A stretch of 64,000 nucleotides of DNA, taken from positions 935,586 through 999,585 of the forward strand of contig BCHU01000007.1 of the NCBI GenBank assembly GCA_001599715.1. Direction: 5' to 3'. Under the pieces are notes generated by a model that saw only the letters and a program-made list of their open reading frames with translations, had not been told where the DNA came from and searched no databases. Source of the DNA: Phaeotremella fagi (taxonomy: Eukaryota > Basidiomycota > Tremellomycetes > Tremellales > Phaeotremellaceae). The translations under genes and the position numbers were made by a program. Positions 35,501 to 45,712 of the stretch are shown piece after piece (positions within the stretch are counted from its first letter, which is position 1; each line of letters begins with the position of its first letter).

Positions 35501-36248
35501 GGACAGTCTTCTGATGATGTTTGTGATGGGGAAGAATGAGTTTCCCAACATCCTAAAAATAAGTCAGTTCAATGTAGAACAATCAAAACCTACGGGGTGA
35601 AATCGCAGTAAATGAGACACTTTTTCCCTAGGATCGACAAACGTCAACGTTCCCTCATCTTTAGATTGTAAAGACTCTCCACAAATTGGACAATGGTTCC
35701 ACCATGGACCAGCTAAAAGTGTTGACGTCAAAATGAATGTCATACCCTTCATTCCCATTTAACCTACTAGAAAGAAATTCAAAAGTCTGCTTCTTCCCCG
35801 TCATATGATCTCGAAAATTTGGTCGATTCTCCGTTTTGTATTCGTTGACAGTTTCCAGATCGAATGGGCAATAATACAATTTCAATGGTGCGCCAGCACC
35901 GTTTTCTGTCCAGATTGTACAGAAATCGATGATATCGTATAAATTCAGGTCCTCTTCGAAAGGAAGTATGAGGTAACCTTTTTTGTCTCTGGGGTATGAT
36001 TTGGGTCCAACACCATTTTCGTTGATTGAACTTGGTCCCGCATCGTTGCTGTGAAGCTCATGATTGTTTCTGTCCGTAAAATCTTGATCAGCGTCGTTTA
36101 TCAAGATTGAACTTGGGCCATCTGTATTGTTACTGTAACTTGGCCCAGCATTGTTTCTACCGAATGAATCTTGTCCAACATCATTTTGGAAGGTAGAACT
36201 GGGTCGAGTATCGTTGTTTGAATACGAATCCGAAGCTCCTTGCATCAC
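32541..36248 (-). CDS. Large uncharacterised protein, family 2 copy 2
   Basis: This tandem paralogue of the gene at 28682-32212 has the same block order. It starts MMQGASDSYSNND with short Asn/Asp/Gly-rich repeats (GPSS, NDAG), then DLNLYDIIDFCTIWTENG, YYCPFDLETVNEYKTENRPN, FRDHMTGKKQ, and WWNHCPICGESLQ with HLLRFH 22 residues after the second Cys. A Gln/His/Asn-rich middle of about 400 residues ends in a strong Arg/Ser patch (RRTRRSRSNSRNASRRRR). The C-terminal half gives PGGFMWPNQDWPKDIYRILA, EDCRCYPRVVLDAGESVVII, HHLWIDETYSWMVAEM, VRLAVAAQLQFLQSMQS and ILDAFWDASLGAADML. The tail is TIDKGKEKERGFGQFF, ending GIGSSKEPNR. No enzyme motif, signal peptide or membrane helix is visible. The CPIC...H...H spacing is compatible with a C2H2-like zinc site. 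Function unknown; internal splicing is approximate. Confidence 0.65.
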
Positions 36249-36491
36249 ATTAATGTAAGATGCCAGAATGTAGATGCAAGATGGAGTTCCTCAGGACGAG
36301 AAGAACCTTTACCGGTTATTGTTATTGTCATCATCCTTAGGTGACACATTGAGTCAGAATCAATAACCCAACTTTAATCATCTCTTTCCTTTTTACTTCC
36401 ACCTTATCCTTCTTTACAATACCTACAAAACACCCACATCCCACGGACCCATCCACAGCTGATATCATCAGCAACAACAAAACAACGCTAT

Positions 36492-38401
36492 ATGCGTTCA
36501 CCAACAGCGTTCTTTCTTCCGGTTATCTTCTCCCTTTCCCTCTTCGTCAAAGAAGCTTCGTCACTCCCCTCAGATGTCAGGAATATTCATCTAGCTGAAC
36601 GATCACCTTTACTCAATGATGAAGGCTTCAAGAGATTGTCGTTAGCTTCTTTATCAGAATCTAGTCAATCTTTCTTAACCGATGAGAAATCTTGGTTGGG
36701 TAGATGGTTATCTATGGGTGGTGAAGGGGTTGTCACGGTTTCTGTGAGTTTCACTTTTTGATTCAAATCGTTTCTTAAGTCATGTCTTGGTTGGATTCGT
36801 GCCCTCATGGTGACTCAGTAGATGAGCTGTGCTATCCCCTATTATTCCTCCCCTGCATCCTGATTCTCATTGATCATCATTCCCGTTCACTAAAACCCTC
36901 GCCACTCAGTTCGATGGTACAAACTTCACTCTCCCCCATCGACCAGCAGCCTTCCCCTCCCACCTAACCCCAAACATCCAACTCCCCCTCCAAGGCATCC
37001 TAAAATCAATAACCACCCTCCATTCAAATTCCACCGTCCCCAAAATCGATGGATGCTATCCACCAATTTTCCCACCCTTCCGCTGGTCCCATCCCTCCCA
37101 ACCGTTCTATTTCGCCCTGATCGAACGGGGGAATTGCGATTTCGCGACTAAAGTTCGTGCTGCGCAGGAAAGGGGGGCTGCTGGAGTCATCGTTGGTGAT
37201 TCTGTTGGGAGGATTGGGGAGACTGATGTGGAGGGCAGAACTAGGGAACAGTTGATTACGATGTTTAGTCCTGGTATGTTTTGATTGGGTTTCTGACAGG
37301 AAATATCATTATTGATTTTTTTGTGTTAGAGGACACAGATTCCATTTTTATACCATCAGTTTTCGTTTCTAGAGCTAGTTATTTGGTTTTGAGGGATCTT
37401 TTGAATAATCACACTGATTCTGGTAAACCTGACGCTAAAGGTCTTTGGATTGAGATTGGGGAAGGGAAAGATGAGGGAGGGTGAGTGGACTATACACGTC
37501 TGTGATGCTGATTGATATAATCAGTGCTTTGAGTAGTTTACTCTCGTTTGCTCTACTTATGCCGTCGTTGTTTTTATTGGCCACGATTGCTATCCATAGA
37601 ATTAGAGTAGCTCGGTGAGTGATTCACTCTACCTTCCTTAACTTTTACTCATACACCTACGTAGTCAACGCGAAGCAGATCGTGCACCACCATTGGTAGT
37701 TCTCTCACTCCCAGAAAGGATCTGGACGCCAGACATAGTTTGGGAAAAGGATGAAAGTGATACAGATTCAGAAACGGCAACTATCAGAGAAGAACCCGAA
37801 CCCACCGCAATTCAGAATGAAATCACACCTTCAATATCTGATATTTCCCCACCAAAAGTTATCGTTACATCTTCCCTCTCACCTGATCTCACGACCGATT
37901 CACCAGAGGTGCCAAGTGGATCGAATTTACCTGTTCCGAAGAAAACTAAACCTAGAACCAAATCTAAATCCAAAACTCCTCGTCATCATCAACAATATTT
38001 CTCCAAGGATGAATGTGCGATTTGTATGGATAACTTCATTAAAGGTGATGTAGTTAGGATATTACCTTGTGGACATGTCTTCCATAAGGATGAATGTGAT
38101 GAATGGTTGATGAAATGGAGGAAATTGGTAGGTGTACCCTCTGCTTCCTTGACGTCGAGACTAAGTACTGTGATAGTGCCCAACATGTAGAGCGGACGTT
38201 ACTTTGCAACATTACACCCCACCCAAGACCACCTTAACACCAGTCAACTACGTCCCACCAACCGAAATCCAATTGGATAACAATGAACAATTACAACTAA
38301 GTTTTTATACTAGAATTCGAAGAGCTATTTGGCCAAGATATCTTGGTGGGAATCAAGATGAAAGACAACCTTTGGTTGGGGTTGGTGAAGGTGGAGTTTG
38401 A
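36492..38401 (+). CDS. PA-TM-RING E3 ubiquitin ligase
   Basis: A signal peptide (MRSPTAFFLPVIFSLSLFV) precedes a protease-associated domain with the typical FYFALIERGNCDFATKVRAA and QERGAAGVIVGD. One membrane helix follows (SLLSFALLMPSLFLLATIAI), then an acidic, Ser/Pro-rich linker and a RING: ECAICMDNFIKGDVVRILPC, then GHVFHKDECDEWLMKWRKL, joined by an intron ending GTGATAG to CPTCRADVTLQHY. The intron could also be read to end at CATGTAG, but only the first choice completes the RING. This architecture belongs to the RNF13/GRAIL/Tul1-like ligases of endosome and vacuole membranes, with the PA domain luminal and the RING cytosolic. The cysteine after the RING His pair is one place later than usual. 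Exon 1 ends near 36741 and exon 2 begins near 36912. Confidence 0.85.
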
Positions 38402-38725
38402 GTTTGAGTTTGTTGTATACCATTGATGACTTTGACGATTATTCTATTTCATCTCGTTTCTTTTCGGTAGTGGTCTTATTTGTATATTCATTTTTTTGTC
38501 GTTGTATACCTCCTCTGATGTAATCTAACCATTCTATCAATACAGATCTCAAACGGGATGGGATTGAGGATGGGGGAATGATTTTCCTTTTCAGTATTAC
38601 CCGAGCTTTGCTATCGCTATGCTGCTAAGAGAATTCAGAATATTCCAAATACATCCGTATGTCTTATTTGAGTTGTATGATATGGGTTTTCAAGATTTAA
38701 CAATAAATTAGAACATCAAAAAGAT
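38402..38725. other. Convergent 3' intergenic spacer
   Basis: This 324-bp spacer lies between the ends of the RING gene and the aldo/keto reductase. It is T-rich on the plus strand near 38450-38500 (3' UTR-like). No gene or repeat is supported. Confidence 0.4.
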
Positions 38726-40017
38726 CTATTCAACATCGACAACGTCCCAATCAGTAACCTAGCGACTTGTCAGTTCGTTCTCTTGAAATGATTGCAGAGG
38801 TGTACTCACAAGATACTCATCCAATCCATCCAGCTATTATTTGATTTGTATCAGTTTACAATCTTTTCCCAAGGAATACAATCAAACCCAACACTCACCT
38901 CTTTCATCTCCTCATCTGACAAAGTGAAATCAAAGACGTTGGAATTTGAGACGATACGTTTCTGAGAAACGGTTTTAGGAATTTCGATGAAACCCTTGAA
39001 ATAAACATCATCAGTTTGAGTACAGAACAAAGTAAAATAAGAATCGGTCTTACATGTTGTAAACCCCATCTGATGAAGATTTGGGCTGGTTCTTTGTTAT
39101 GTATCTTGGCGTATTTGGTGATAACAGGATGATCGAATCTAAGTCCACGAGCTAAAGGTGCCCAAGCCTCGTATTTTCTGTTAGCATGGGCGATTTCTTT
39201 TTGCTGATGGTGGTGGTTTTCAACTCACCTCCAAAAGAATTTTGTTCTCTTCGCAGATTTTGACAATATCTGGATGACGCATGAAAGGATGTAAATCAAT
39301 TTGATTGACTACAGGTAGATCATAGCCTGCATCCTTGAATTCTTGAATATGATGAGCACCAAAATTAGATACCTACAAACCCAATTTCTATCCGTCAATC
39401 ATAGTCATCAACAAAAAATAACGACTGACTTACACCGATAGACTTGACAAGACCTAATTTCTTAGCTTCCATACAAGCTTTCCAAACGTTTGATCTAATT
39501 TCTTTACCACCAATAGCAGAGTGCATGAGATAAAGATCGAAATACTCTAGATTAGATTTTCGAAGTGACGTTTTGAGATCTTTCAAGGTAGTTTCGTAAT
39601 CTCTGTTATGTTTCAATTTTGAGCAGATGAAGATATCTGATCTAGGTGTTGAGGTTGATTCTAAGGTTGTTTTCGTTAGTGTGGAAATGAAGATGAGGAG
39701 GGCTGACATACTGATGAATTCGTTGACTGCTTTACCAGTTGAAGCTTCGTTCTCGTACCTATCAACTCATTTAGTCTTGTCCATTTTAATCGATTGATAG
39801 ATAAAACCCACCACTCAGCTGTATCGACATGTCTATAACCAGCTTCAAGAGCCCATTTAACAGCGTTGTAAGTCTCCGAATCTGACATCTCATAAACGCC
39901 AAGACCTAGCATTGGGATGGAATTCCCATCGAGCATCTGTAGTGATGAATTAGTATCACCAGAAGTTGAACGACAACGTACTTGTACACGACCATCTAAA
40001 GAAGTTACTGCTGCCAT
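38726..40017 (-). CDS. Aldo/keto reductase
   Basis: The protein starts MAAVTSLDGRVQVRCRSTSG, then MLDGNSIPMLGLGVYEM. The AKR tetrad is visible: Asp in GYRHVDTAEW, Tyr in YENEASTGKAVNEF, Lys in DIFICSKLKHN and His in FDLYLMHSAIGG. Later landmarks are KKLGLVKSIGVSNFGAHHI, NQIDLHPFMRHPDIV, LLEAWAPLARG and the NADP-binding FIEIPKTVSQKRIVSN. It ends DWDVVDVE. These are cytosolic NAD(P)H-dependent carbonyl reductases of broad specificity; the substrate cannot be read. About seven short introns, the last (ending CTAG) close to the stop. An upstream in-frame Met (MFK) three codons earlier is possible. It is divergent from the next gene across 231 bp. Confidence 0.92.
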
Positions 40018-40248
40018 TTTGAACAAGATTTGTTTGATGAGAACCTAGTGAATTGCAGTCAAGAGTAGAAGGAATTTTTGAATGACATGGAGCCCCGGAT
40101 CTTAGGGCGCAACGGTGGACAGGGTCAAAGGATGCAATTCCTCTTTTGGGCGGTTGGGTCTCATAACACGGAGATTTGCGGGATTAGACTATTTATTAGA
40201 TGCTTTCACATATTTTACAAGTACAGTTCACACTTGACCATCTTGCCA

Positions 40249-42197
40249 ATGTCAAGCATCAACAACAACAAAGACAATAATAGTTCAGTCATGGCATCAG
40301 CATCAACCTCAACAGTTACTGAAACCTCTCCCAAACCTTTATCAATCTACGTATCTTTCCCATCACCCTACACCCAATCTCTCATCGTTCAAGCGTTAGT
40401 TCAAACAATCCCAAATCTCGCTTTATCACTAGCCCCATTCCAAGAGAAAGATACACCATCCCTACAATGGTATGTCTCCCTCTCCACCACCCAATCTAAT
40501 TCTGATAAAAGAATCATGTAGGGCGGATTACGATCTCCTCTCACTAGATATTCCCCATAAATCTCCACAGTCATATATGATCTCATCTTATATCTATCGA
40601 AAGGCCTTGATAAGAAAACATCAATTGCATAATACGATAACAGAGTATCTGGCGAAATGTGATCATAGAAATATTGAGAGTTCTTTGAAAGATGGGATAC
40701 CGCAGGGTTGGGTTTTGAATATTCAATTCGTGGATGAACTGGATGAACTTTTGATGGACGATTGTTGGGAATTGAAAGAGGGTTTAGAGAAGAATTTGGA
40801 AGTTGAGGAGAGTGATCGTAGGTGGGTGTTCTTCCATTGAAGTTTATTGAGTGAGTTAGTCATACTAATATATCTCAGATGGTACATCTTGAAACCTGGA
40901 TTCGCTGATCGGGCCCAAGGAATTCGAATGTTTTCAACGGAAGATGAGCTGTAAGTTTTGATCTGTCTCGAGATGTGTACTTCAACTCATCAAATACTAT
41001 CTGTGACAGTCGAACGATATTCGAAAGCTTTGAACCCCCTTCATCAGATGAGGAAGATTATGACGAAACGGACGAGGACGATGAGGAAAGCTCAACAAGC
41101 AACCTGCCCAGACCTAGCGACGTTATCGATAAACTAGCTCGAAAAGCTGTGGAGTTAGGGTTTAACGATGACGTTGATGAGAGCGAAGATGAAGAAGAAG
41201 GTACTGGAGTTATGACTTCTCAACTTCGGTTTTTCGTCATACAGGTAAGCATTGATCATCGACATAGCTGATTATCAGGAATACATGCCTCGGCCGGTGC
41301 TTTTTGATATCCTCTCTCCTGATTCTCCTACTACTGGATACAAAGTGAGCTGGCTGTGGGAAATGCATGGAGAAGTTAGCTGACATCTATCAGTTCCATC
41401 TACGAGCTTATGTTCTTATCACTGGTACATACACAGTGAATCTCTCACGTACAATGTTGGCACTCTTCTCAGGGTCCCCATACAAATTACCATCAACCGA
41501 CGAAGAAGTAGATCTCAAACCACATCTCACGAATACATGTCTGCAGGTGAGTAAATTAATCCCAGTTAGATCCAAGTCTGACATATTGAAACTTAGACCG
41601 ACGCCTATGGAGTTCCAACACCCCCAGAAGAATTAGTTAAACTGTTTTGGGAACTAGAAGATCTCGATGCCCTTTCTTATAACCCCAAAACAGACACTTA
41701 TTCTTCGAAAGGTAAAATCACATCTGATTGGTTAGAGAATACATATATGCTCGTTGGAGATGTCATTGGTGAAAGTGTTAAAGCGGGAGCTGAATGTGGT
41801 AGTTTTGGTCTTCAGTTTATGGAGAACGCTTTCGAGGTAATTAATCACAATATCCAAATTAACAAATATTTTAACACTGACAAATGAAAAAAAGATCTTT
41901 GGCGTCGATCTTCTACTTTCATTCCCTGAATCAGAATCGTCCTCGTCTTCTTTACCCAGACCTAAAGTGACGTTATTGGAATACAACGCTTCACCGGATT
42001 TCCAACAATCCGGAGATAGATTGCGTAAAGAGTTGCTGAACATGTTCAAAGGTGTTGTGAAGCTCAGTGTGGCCCCTTTCTTTGGTTTGGATTTGGACAA
42101 CGAGATGGAGGTGGAGAATAGGGATGAGATTGGGGATGAGAGATTTGGTTGGACTTTAGTTGGGAAAGGTGAGATTAGGGGGTCAAGTTGGGCATAA
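40249..42197 (+). CDS. Tubulin-tyrosine ligase family protein
   Basis: After a low-complexity start (MSSINNNKDNNSSVMASAST) come the ATP-grasp landmarks of the TTL family: WYILKPGFADRAQGIRMF, then after an acidic insert LRFFVIQEYMPRPVLFD, FHLRAYVLITG, SRTMLALFSGSPYKLP and HLTNTCLQTDAYGV. The C-terminal section includes GAECGSFGLQFMENAFEIFG and VDLLLSFPE, ending KGEIRGSSWA. The family adds amino acids to tubulin or other C-termini; in ascomycete yeasts the related domain is found in Pby1. Which substrate is modified here is unknown. The acidic insert (SSDEEDYDETDEDDEESS) between ATP-binding strands is notable. A second Met at 40291 is an alternative start. Convergent with the next gene, 62 bp apart. 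Confidence 0.85.
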
Positions 42198-42259
42198 AGA
42201 CTTTTTATGGATGGTATTGCATGATACATTTACAACTTTGTCATCAACGTTTTCTATAT

Positions 42260-43847
42260 TCAAAGGACAGCTTCACATTCCTTGACCGATTTAACAAGCA
42301 GTCTAACGATCTCAGATATTTGTTCGGAGGTTATGTTGTACGCCTATATGACGGTTAGGATTGACTGAACTCGATGATGCAAAGAATCACATACCGGTGC
42401 TAGAGTTATACTATCTCCATTGACACCATCGATGATACCCGCTAGCGCTAACGTGAGAAGACCATTTTTCATAGCTTGATCTTTGACTCTAGCAGAGAAT
42501 CTCGGTTTCAACGAAGCAGGGACGTCGAATTCGACACCGACAAACTGTAGTTTAATCAGCTCACCAAACCAAAAAAAATAAACAATAGAGGGAACTTACC
42601 AACCCTCTACCTCGAACATCATAGACAGTCTTACAGCCTTTGAAACCTAATTCCAACTCCTCCATCAACTGAGTACCTCTCTCACGAACGTTGTGCAGCA
42701 GATTATCTCTTTCGACGATTTGAAGAACTTTAAGTGCGACTGCACAATTGATAGGATGACCTTGATAAGTATGTGAATTCTTCCATTGACCACCGCTCCT
42801 AACGACATCAACGATTTTCTTGTTAACACAAAGACCTGAAATGGTGACATAACCAGCACCCAACCCTTTCGCCATTGACAAGATATCAGGTTTAACCTCT
42901 TCACCATCATTAATCGATGACGAAGTGTGAGCGAACAATTCACCACATCTACCGGACCCACTCATAACTTCATCCATGATCAACAAGATGTCATGTTTCT
43001 TGATGACCTTGTTGATCTCTTTGAAATAATTTTTGGGGGGTGGCATGACACCTAGAGCTGCTCCTACTACTGGTTCCATGAAGAAACCTATGACGTTTTT
43101 AGGACCTAGTTCGAGGATTTTGGTTTCTAGTTCTAGAGATAGTCTGGTGGAATATTGTTCTTCGGTTTCGGAGGGGAGGTGGGAACGTTTGTAGGTTGGT
43201 GAGGTTACGTGATGGAAGGCGGTTGGTGAGAAAAGAGGTTCGTAGATATCTCGACGTCCTTTTACGTAGCCTACCTGGATAATTTGGTTTTAGACTCTTA
43301 TTTCAAGGTGGGTTATCTTACTGCTAAGGCTCCTAATGTGTTACCATGGTATGAAGGTGAACGAGCGATAATATATTTTCGTTCTGGTTCACCTTTCTCC
43401 ACCCAGTACTGTCTAGATAATTTGATAGCAGCTTCCATAGCTTCAGATCCTATAGCGCTTTATCAACATCCATGACCTAATCCACAACCCAAGGAATTTA
43501 CCAGAATTAAAGAACGCCGCAGCCTCAAAAGTACCGTTACTCCTTTCGACGATCCAATCGGCCAATTCCTGGGTAGGACCAGAACTAAGTACCTGATGAT
43601 AACAATAGGACATCTTTTTCGCCTGTTCCGTCATGGCATTTATGATCTCTTCGTTACCGTTACCTAAGGAAGCTACTGCTGCTCCACCCGAGACGGCGTC
43701 TAGGATAACGGATCCGTCGTCTAGGGTGTAATAGATTCCTTGGGCTGATTGGGCTTTGGGTTGAGCGGTTGTATGGTGGAACGTCGCTATGGATGGCTTT
43801 TGTGGGATGGAATGGGTTTCTTGGGTTTCTATGGCGATTGGTGCCAT
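42260..43847 (-). CDS. Class III PLP-dependent aminotransferase
   Basis: The protein starts MAPIAIETQETHSIPQKPSI and shows fold-type I class III blocks: GIYYTLDDGSVILDAVSGGA, AAFFNSGSEAMEAAIKLSRQ, ARSPSYHGNTLGALAVGY, GFFMEPVVGAALGVMPPPKN, LLIMDEVMSGSGRCG and the cofactor lysine region DILSMAKGLGAGYVTISG. Later: HTYQGHPINCAVALKVLQIV, VYDVRGRGLFVGVEFDVP and the end LLVKSVKECEAVL. Such enzymes use omega-amino or diamino substrates with pyruvate or 2-oxoglutarate; the substrate cannot be decided. An exon join near 43490 restores NSGSEAMEAA. Complete, about 480 residues. Confidence 0.9.
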
Positions 43848-45712
43848 TTTGTTTTGATTGATTGATTGATTGTTATTCTTGTTGTTAATAGGTAAATTGA
43901 AGTTGTAGAGAGAAGACGGTCTTTGTCCTTGGATTCACATGATTATATACGTCCCACACGATTATTGGAATATACTGTGTAACCTTCTTAACTCCTTATC
44001 AAGGGAATGCCGAATAGCTCGGTTAAATACAATTTCATTTTTATCTTTATCTAATTGGAAATCTAAAAGTCATTAGATCTTTGTGGATCAACTACTCGGT
44101 GTGGAAAGACGAATGCTGTCGATGTTCTGGTGAGCGAGATATTGTAATCGATACAAACTGTTTTTCAAGATCTGTCAAAACTACAAGAAATGTGCCAATC
44201 GTTGCGGTCATTTCAAATCTGTATTTGCCAACGTACGGTATTCCAATTCAAGCCGAATTCCCATGGTACACAACATTGATATGCATATTCATTTTCATGT
44301 ACATATTCCAATTCTTCATATTCCAATCTACTTACATACTTACTTATTCCAATTTGTCTCTGTATCTGAGGATTAGGATTCGGTTATGGTTAGACTATTT
44401 AAGTGGTTTTGCCCAATCTAAATGAGAGATAAGACTAACTAAAAGTCAAATTGGGTTCTTTGTGGCTGATCATCAGCCGAGATCAACATAAGTAGACATC
44501 TTGAGCATTGGAGCTGAGCCTGGAATTCCTGCAACGTGATTGAATATATTCTTCCTTGGATTGTTATCGTGCGTCCAAGAGGAAAGAAGAGTGATGAGAA
44601 GAGGATTGGGGTATCTACACAAGCCACTATGAACGTTTGACACTCGAACCCAGTATTCAAGTCCGATCAAACTTTGATCGGGCGAGGGGAAGCAGAGAGA
44701 GAGGGAGAGAACGAGAGGGGGGTTAGTGACCCATTCAATTAGAGGAAGATAAGCTTTTTTTTCACAACGCGTCTTTTAGATTTCACTTTGTATGCATGAG
44801 ATAGATAGCACTTGTTTTGCTGTAGATGTGAGGAGATGTGAGGATGGGATGGGATGGTGTGATAAGTCACGAGATAGTTGGTATGCATATAGGATCTGCG
44901 GGAGAGTGCTAGGTCTTGAGACATTGTGAGCTCGCCATCGTAACCAAGTGATGCCATCATCAATTTAGGGTATAGGGAATGGAATTGATTGTAACTCATT
45001 TAAGATCAACAAGTAACTTATACTTATACTTATACAGTCAACTTATATACAATCATCTCTTCTCTTCACTCTCTACCACCATCTTACCATACTCTCATTT
45101 AATCATCCACCTTCCATGTTCAATATCACTTAGCATTAGCGCTTAACAACGCGCATTATCGTTCACACTACCAATACCACTATCACTCCTTATCATTATC
45201 AATACTCTACTCTCTCCCCATTAACACACACGATCAATACACACAGTAACAAATCTACACCATCCAGGACAATATCAATTATCTTTACATCCTCATCACT
45301 CATCACCATCTCCATTCAATCATCTCACCACTCTTCTCCACCTTCCTCAACGGTGGCGACATATCGACAAATCATTTGATCTCGTCATCGAGATACGATT
45401 CTCGATTGCAATCACCTCATCAAACTCTTTACCCTTGTATCAACATTCAACCTCCGACTCTCTCACTCCTTGTAATATAGTATCACTTTCCAACCCTCGT
45501 GCTTCACATCATTTATTCCTTCCACACCCCACCCCACACCTCGGTCGGGTCCCCTTTCACCATAACCTTTGATCTCCACTACGGAGACGTATCGCCTTCA
45601 CCTTTCCAATCCAAATACACTACACCTCCTTTGATCTCATTGAAGGATATAAACCGATAATCTTTGTCCGACAATTCTCTTACATAAACTATCACCATCT
45701 CTCACTTCCACC
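43848..45712. other. Long intergenic region including the ATG1 leader
   Basis: This is the largest gene-free stretch of the window (1,865 bp). From about 45040 to 45710 the plus strand is strongly enriched in C and T with CACTATCACTC-type runs, as in long 5' leaders or promoters of this group. A G/A-rich tract (GAGAGAGAGGGAGAGAACGA) lies at 44694-44713. Short open frames at 44081-44425 and 44739-44999 lack any recognisable protein character. A non-coding RNA cannot be excluded. Confidence 0.4.

Noticed and set aside
44081..44999. Short open frames on both strands upstream of ATG1
   Set aside because: They are low-complexity with no recognisable domain and no convincing splice-linked partners.
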